Assembly (NCBI GenBank): GCA_032717465.1
Contig: CM064732.1
Span: 18,342,639 to 18,406,638 of the forward strand
Reading direction: 5' to 3'
From: Coenobita brevimanus
Taxonomy: Eukaryota > Arthropoda > Malacostraca > Decapoda > Coenobitidae
Length of the DNA: 64,000 bases
Under the pieces are notes generated by a model. It ran no database searches and was not told the origin of the DNA. It saw only the letters and a program-made list of their open reading frames with translations. A program made the position numbers and the translations under genes. Of this stretch, positions 57,825-64,000 are shown one piece after another. Every line of letters starts with the position of its first letter. The stretch's first letter is position 1.

Positions 57825-58165
57825 CAAACTGTAGGGGTTAGATAAAGGCCCATATTCTCACCAGTCAAGTAGACTCCCTATCACTTTTCTTTATCGGTTT
57901 ATTTTTTCATATAGCTCGTTATTAACCCCTCATTTTCTAATTTTGTCTTCTGTGTTGGTGTTAAAAAGACAAACTTATTCAAAAGACCAGCAGTGTGTAA
58001 TACGGAAAATACATCGCTAGGGAAAAGGTGTTAGGGGGCTTCCTTAACCATCGAGAATACGGGCCCAAATCTTCATCAGTCCTTTCAATTCGAGACGTCT
58101 TTGCTGGGCTGAATAAAGTAATTTGGAGATAAGGAAAATAACAAGAGAAAGAGCTGCTCAGAATG
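57719..58165. repeat. Fold-back element (TTAA family) split by another insertion
   Basis: Left half 57719-57846: TTAATTGCTTCATTATGGTGACG, CAGACGATAAATGTTGAGCTTAGGGAGAGTTTT, AACTGTAGGGGTTAGATAAA. Right half from about 58066: CTTCATCAGTCCTTTCAATTCGAGACGTC, TTTGCTGGGCTGAATAAAGTAATTTGGAGATAAGG. Words are quoted in order. The host copy also carries two long T runs (about 57747-57767 and 57803-57823). Confidence 0.72.
57847..58065. mobile_element. MITE-like element with GGCCCRTATTCTC inverted termini
   Basis: About 219 bp. GGCCCATATTCTC at 57847 matches the complement of GAGAATACGGGCC ending at 58065 at 12 of 13 positions. The similarity continues inward for about 60 bp on each side (CCCTATCACTTTTC against CCCTAACACCTTTTC). 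No ORF. It interrupts the fold-back element between GTTAGATAAA and CTTCATCAG. The TSD is short or unresolved in A-rich flanks, and no superfamily is assigned. Confidence 0.68.
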
Positions 58166-58611
58166 ACGGGGGCTAGACGGCAGGACGCAGCACCTGAGGC
58201 TAAAGGTTAAGAAACATACAAGGAAAGTAAATCCAGCTAATCTCTAGTTCTCCATTCCATCCCCAATTTTTGTACTGATTCTATTCTTCAGCTCCTTCCT
58301 TCCCTCGCATTTCCCTGTCTACCCCTCCCCATCCTTCTGCAATCCACTTCATTATCATGCTCTCATCTAGCCAAGTTAATGTTTTCCCTGCACTGCACGC
58401 TACCATTCAGCCACATTATACTTGTGATGATAGATCCCATTACATCCACTTTGCCAACACACACCCTGCCATTTGTCCGCCACCCCCTCATGTTGGTACA
58501 CAGGCAAGCCGCAGGTCTTTCATTTCTGCCTCCTTCACTCAATCGCTGCTGGTTCACGATTCACTATCATTCTTTAAGTTTGGTAAAAGTTGTTAACTAT
58601 TACCACTTGAC

Positions 58612-58614
<3 letters not shown>
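58166..58614. other. No gene seen
   Basis: Unique-looking DNA. Overlapping small frames on both strands have no recognised domain. Confidence 0.4.

Positions 58615-58673
<59 letters not shown>
58615..58673. repeat. (GT)n microsatellite
   Basis: Pure tract. Confidence 0.96.
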
Positions 58674-58677
<4 letters not shown>

Positions 58678-59509
58678 CATGGCTGGCTTGGTTTGGTGTA
58701 TTTTGTTTAAATTTTACTGTATTTACTTGGGAATTCCCCATTTTTTGAGGAAATCACGATGTGGCAAAAAAAAAGTATGGATTTTGAAATATTATGAAAA
58801 TGACATTTCGGAAATAGCAGACATCCTCTGAACCGAACATTGGTGTCTTTAGACCTAACCTTGGCATCCTTCGTGTTTATTCAGCCTATTATCTTTAAAA
58901 AAAAATTCATCAGTCATTTCTCTCAACGTTTAAAAAAAAAAAGTTATCCTTCATTTTGTAATCCCGTATCAGCCATATTTCTCATTACAGTCCCATCAGT
59001 GTACTTATCAACGGTTTGCGGTAGATCTTGTTTGATACTCTGAGCAAGCTAATGCTTTTACGTCGTCACAGTCTCTTATATTTTCATTCTGTGTGTGCAG
59101 AAGCAGCATCTTTGTCATTTTCACATAGTTTTACCAAAATTTCGTCGCTTCCCTCGCGAATCATCTCAAACCCACACATAAATATTTTTTTTCTTCAAGA
59201 TCATACCATTGTGTCATCATTTATTACGTAATCATATAGAAAAACTGACAAATAGCAAGACGAAGAAAAATTAATGAAATAAGGTGTGAAAACGTCTTTC
59301 ATTGGGGTTGGTAAGACAATAAAAACCATCTTTGTGTGTCTGCAACAATAATTTCTTAATCTAAAAGTGTCCAACTATCGCTTCTGTCTTTATTTGTCTC
59401 TTATATGCAAATTATCCTCGCGTCTCAAATTGCTAAGATCAGGTTTGGGGCTCACTGGTTCCTGTAAGTCCAACTATTAGCCAAGTAAGAAGAATTGCAA
59501 ATTTCTTCA
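58674..59509. other. No gene seen
   Basis: AT-rich DNA. No repeat or domain recognised. Confidence 0.4.
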
Positions 59510-59765
59510 TTATAGTCTTACGATGACCAGATTCTTTCCTTCAGCTTGATACAACCCTCTGGTAGTGAAGGGATCAACCAGTCCACTCCAAGGGATCCTA
59601 CTAAACTGAATATAATCGTCTGTTCCAGCTTGGATAAACCAAAAAATGTCTCCCAGGTAAAGGGGTAACTGAGGATAAACAGAGGACCTGTAAGCTTAAA
59701 ATTCTCTCCTAAGCTGAATAAAGCTGTCTGGAGGTAGGAGCATAAGGCGTCATTAAAAAAAAAAG
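59510..59765. repeat. Rearranged fold-back fragments (TTAA family)
   Basis: CTTCATTATAGTCTTACGATGACCAG is a left end. TAGTGAAGGGATCAACC is an end. AAACTGAATATAATCGTCTG and TAAGCTGAATAAAGCTGTCTGGAGGTAGGAG are two right arms. At least two copies appear shuffled or nested. Confidence 0.55.
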
Positions 59766-60066
59766 ACAAAATTATGAACACATGAATTAACAAAAGGAAA
59801 GAGAAAGAAGGAAGTGGGCTTACATGAGCGTGACCATGCACAAAACCACGAAGCACAATGTACGCCACAAAAACACCCGTTCAGCACATGCACTGCAATA
59901 AAATTAACCACATAAACAAGTAGACAAGGGCTCTTAAATGACGGCTCATAATCACTCCAGCCTACCTACTTTTCTCCTTGTTCCTCCCACAGCACAGGAC
60001 AACATATAATGAGAGAGGGGGGGGGGTAAGGGATGGACAGATAGATACAGTAGGTAGATAGATACA

Positions 60067-60300
60067 AATCATCATCATCATCATCATCAAATCCTACATC
60101 GCCCCATGAGGAGTTTAGGAGCCAGGTAGGCAAGTTGGTCCTGACACTTAAGATGAGAGTGACCAGCCTCACTAATCCCTGAGTGGCATTACGTGAGCAA
60201 TATACCCCAACCACCCCTTGGATATAAACCTTCACCGGCTTAATCCGATTGCAGCGCCGTAATTACTCACCAAACCACCAGGCGCCATAATTTGGTTATA
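60067..60300 (-). mobile_element. tRNA-derived SINE-like element with (ATG)n tail
   Basis: On the minus strand TGGTGGTTTGGTGAGTAA (60263-60280) resembles an A box region and AGGTTTATATCC (60220-60231) a B box. The body of about 130 bp ends GATTTGATGATG, running into the ATC array at 60067-60090. The stems are not tRNA-like. The 5' end is set approximately at the GGCGCC before the A box. Confidence 0.5.
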
Positions 60301-61758
<1,458 letters not shown>

Positions 61759-61999
61759 GCTTAGGAAAGGAAAAATAGGCGAGGTTAGGGAAAATAAGGA
61801 AAAATGCACGTAAATTGTACCGTAATAAAGAAGATAGTGGCTGAAGGAGCAACGTAGATAAATTAGAGGTACTCTGATCAGGAAGAAAAGGATGAGAAAT
61901 AAAGGAAAAATATAAAAGAAAAAGACACGTAAGCTATATCCAAATTAAGGTAGTGGTCAGATGAACAAGTTAGGCAAATAAAGAGAACACTGAACAGGT

Positions 62000-62002
<3 letters not shown>

Positions 62003-62079
<77 letters not shown>
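62003..62079. repeat. (AG)n microsatellite
   Basis: Pure tract between degenerate repeat units. Confidence 0.96.
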
Positions 62080-62081
<2 letters not shown>

Positions 62082-62375
62082 TCAGAAGTCAGCAGCTAAA
62101 TTTACACAGTAGACAAATCAGTGAGGAAATTGACCAGTTACGAATGAAGCCGAGGAAAAAACAAAAAAGACTTAAGATACTTTTGGGATACTTAAATTAA
62201 AGAAAAAGTAGAGCACAGACCAGCTAGGGAAAGGAAGGGGGTAAAAAAGATACTAGGAAAAAAACACATCAGCTATGCCCAAATTGAGAGGGTGGTGGCA
62301 AGATGAGCAAGGTAGGCAAATTAGGAGAATGTTGGCCAGGTGAGGCAGAGGTGGAGGTGGGTTCGAATCCAGCCA

Positions 62376-62590
62376 GGAAAGGAACACTACCAGATTAAAA
62401 AAAAAAAAAAAAACGACGGGAGGGACGCCCAGGCTAGAAAAAAAAAAAAAACAATGAAAAGGGGGACAAGGAAGGAATCTGAATAGGAAATATTTTTTAT
62501 TGACTTGCACACTTTTTTTTATTTTTATCAGAGCCAAACCGTTAAATGAGTAAGAGTTGTCTTCCATGCAGAATAATATCACTCAGCAGC
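62376..62590. other. A-rich spacer, no gene
   Basis: A homopolymers at about 62397-62413 and 62440-62451. Confidence 0.45.
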
Positions 62591-62591
62591 T

Positions 62592-62716
62592 CCCTACGTG
62601 TCAACAAGTGGGTTGGTGGAGGATTTGTGCCCCTCCCCGTAAAACAAATAACTCAAAGTCAAATGGCCACCCCTTGCGGGATTATGGCGTCTGGCAATAG
62701 ATAGATAGATAGATAG
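62592..62716 (+). mobile_element. LINE family A copy 5: internally deleted leader-plus-tail derivative
   Basis: Bases 62594-62660 match the leader of copy 1 (about 5094-5160): TCCCTACGTG, CAACAAGTGGGTTGG, GTGCCCCTCCC and AAAACA in the same order. From about 62663 the sequence is the 3' end: ATGGCCACCCC, CGGGATTATGGCGTCTGGCA and ATAG repeats to 62716. All of the endonuclease and RT, about 3 kb, is missing. A SINE-like RNA of this kind could be mobilised by family A protein through the shared 3' end (inference). The candidate TSD is imperfect. Confidence 0.8.
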
Positions 62717-62861
62717 CAGTAATGATATATAAAGAAGCCAATTTACTTAAGGAATGGGTAGTCTGGAAAGGCGAGAAACCTACCCTCTGAAGAATAATAG
62801 AGATTTTACCCGATGTGAGGTCCTTTGCAATCAGAATTAACTTGCCTGATTGAAGCGAGAA
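62717..62861. other. No feature recognised
   Basis: Short unique flank. Confidence 0.4.
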
Positions 62862-63120
<259 letters not shown>

Positions 63121-63271
63121 GCGTAATCATAACAAAGACATTGATAAGAACCAGGAGAGGAGGGCAACCATGTACTCTATCCTTGTGGCCCTTGAAGGCT
63201 CCCCAACACCTAGTTCTTAGTGACTGATTATATATTACTGAATTTTACACTCATAGTAATATTCTCATACC

Positions 63272-63302
<31 letters not shown>

Positions 63303-63640
63303 GACCCTAGTTTGCATTACAAATTCGAGAGAATATTAACACACCAGATGCAGAAATTTATTTGAAAGACTATATTGCTCAGGACTCCATTCAGGAACTC
63401 CCCACTGTAAGCTAAAGAGAATATGACCGCAGGTGAAACAAGACAAGTAGGTGAGGGAATAATCTAAGGGAAAAAAATGAAAGATATGAGGGCTGAGAAA
63501 GTTGCTTGGCGAGTGGAGTGGCGCGAAGGGTGAGGGAGGGGAGGCGAGGAAGTATACAGATAAGGAAAGTGGCCAAGTGGGTGTATAAGGATTGGACAGA
63601 ACGAGGAAGCAAGGTGGAGAGGAGAGGTAAGGGAGAAAAT
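63121..63640. other. No gene seen
   Basis: GT tract at about 63275-63301, then purine-rich unique DNA. Confidence 0.45.
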
Positions 63641-64000
63641 TGATGACTCCTCCGCTGCTAGTGTGGGTGTGGGTGTGGGAGCAAGAGCGAAAGGTGCAGG
63701 AGTGAAAGTCAGAGTATGGATGTGGATTTGGGTGAACAGAGGCAAGGAGAAAACTGATGACTCCAATCTTGCTGCAGGGTGTGGATGTGGGTGTGGATGT
63801 GTGGGTGGGCATGAGAGGATACGAGAGATAACGATGATGCTGATGACTCCAGTGCTGCTGGGTGTGGGTGTGGACGGGAGTGTGATTTTGAGAGGGGTGA
63901 GGGAAAGAATGTGAAAGTGTGGGTATGGGAATAAGTGTAGGTGTAGCTGGAAGTGATGAGTGTGGGTGTGGGTGTGGAGGTAGGTGGGTGGATGTGGGTG
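63641..64000. repeat. G/T-rich degenerate array, TGATGACTCC...GTGGGTGTGGATGTG
   Basis: TTGATGACTCC(G/A)..CTGCTG and GTGTGGGTGTGGGTGTG words recur at about 63637, 63743, 63840 and onward to the window end, with a period near 100 bp. Confidence 0.65.

Overview
This window is repeat-dominated eukaryotic DNA. No host protein-coding gene, rRNA or functional tRNA can be supported in it. The density of long dinucleotide tracts ((AC)n and (AG)n up to about 480 bp), trinucleotide arrays ((ATC)n, (AAT)n, (ACT)n), two LINE families and a short interstitial run of the arthropod telomere motif (TTAGG)n at 23666-23687 suggest an arthropod, most likely a decapod crustacean. That assignment is inference from sequence texture, not from a marker gene.

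The only convincing coding sequence belongs to APE-type non-LTR retrotransposons. Family A has five insertions. Copy 1 (4945-8212, +) spans both ends and has a 12-bp target-site duplication (TSD), but its reading frame is broken. Copy 2 (26591-28812, +) is 5'-truncated but keeps one open 718-codon reverse-transcriptase (RT) frame with FADD intact. Copy 3 (29785-30260, +) is a short 3' fragment with an inverted duplication at its 5' junction. Copy 4 (56077-56597, -) is another 3' fragment. Copy 5 (about 62592-62716, +) joins the 5' leader directly to the 3' end, with the whole ORF deleted. All end in the same few bases plus an (ATAG)n tail. Family B is a single near-complete element (47654 to about 51010, -) with an (ATTG)n tail, one frameshift in the endonuclease and YADG in place of the catalytic YADD.

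The most interesting non-coding signal is a dispersed fold-back element of about 200 bp. It is bounded by TTAA, carries complementary CCAGACGATTTTATTCAGCT-like arms and has an internal direct copy of its own terminal motif TTAACCCCTTCAGTAC. More than fifteen full, half or decayed copies are scattered from 3 to 60 kb, some side by side sharing a TTAA. One copy is split by a second inverted-repeat element (57847-58065).

Layout: 0-4.9 kb, (AG)n/(CT)n tracts and a GT-rich array; 4.9-8.2 kb, LINE A copy 1; 8.5-14.3 kb, very long (ATC)n, (AC)n and compound microsatellites; 14.3-26.5 kb, pyrimidine-rich DNA, SINE-like pieces, fold-back copies and minisatellites; 26.5-30.6 kb, LINE A copies 2 and 3 inside tandem repeats; 30.6-45 kb, fold-back copies, pyrimidine-rich and minisatellite arrays; 45.7-52.8 kb, an old degenerate repeat of about 125 bp interrupted by LINE B and a tRNA-derived SINE; 53-64 kb, fold-back copies, LINE A copies 4 and 5, and the longest (AC)n tracts. 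The parts do not form a pathway. They read as layers of transposition and slippage, with LINE A the probable source of RT for its own short derivatives.
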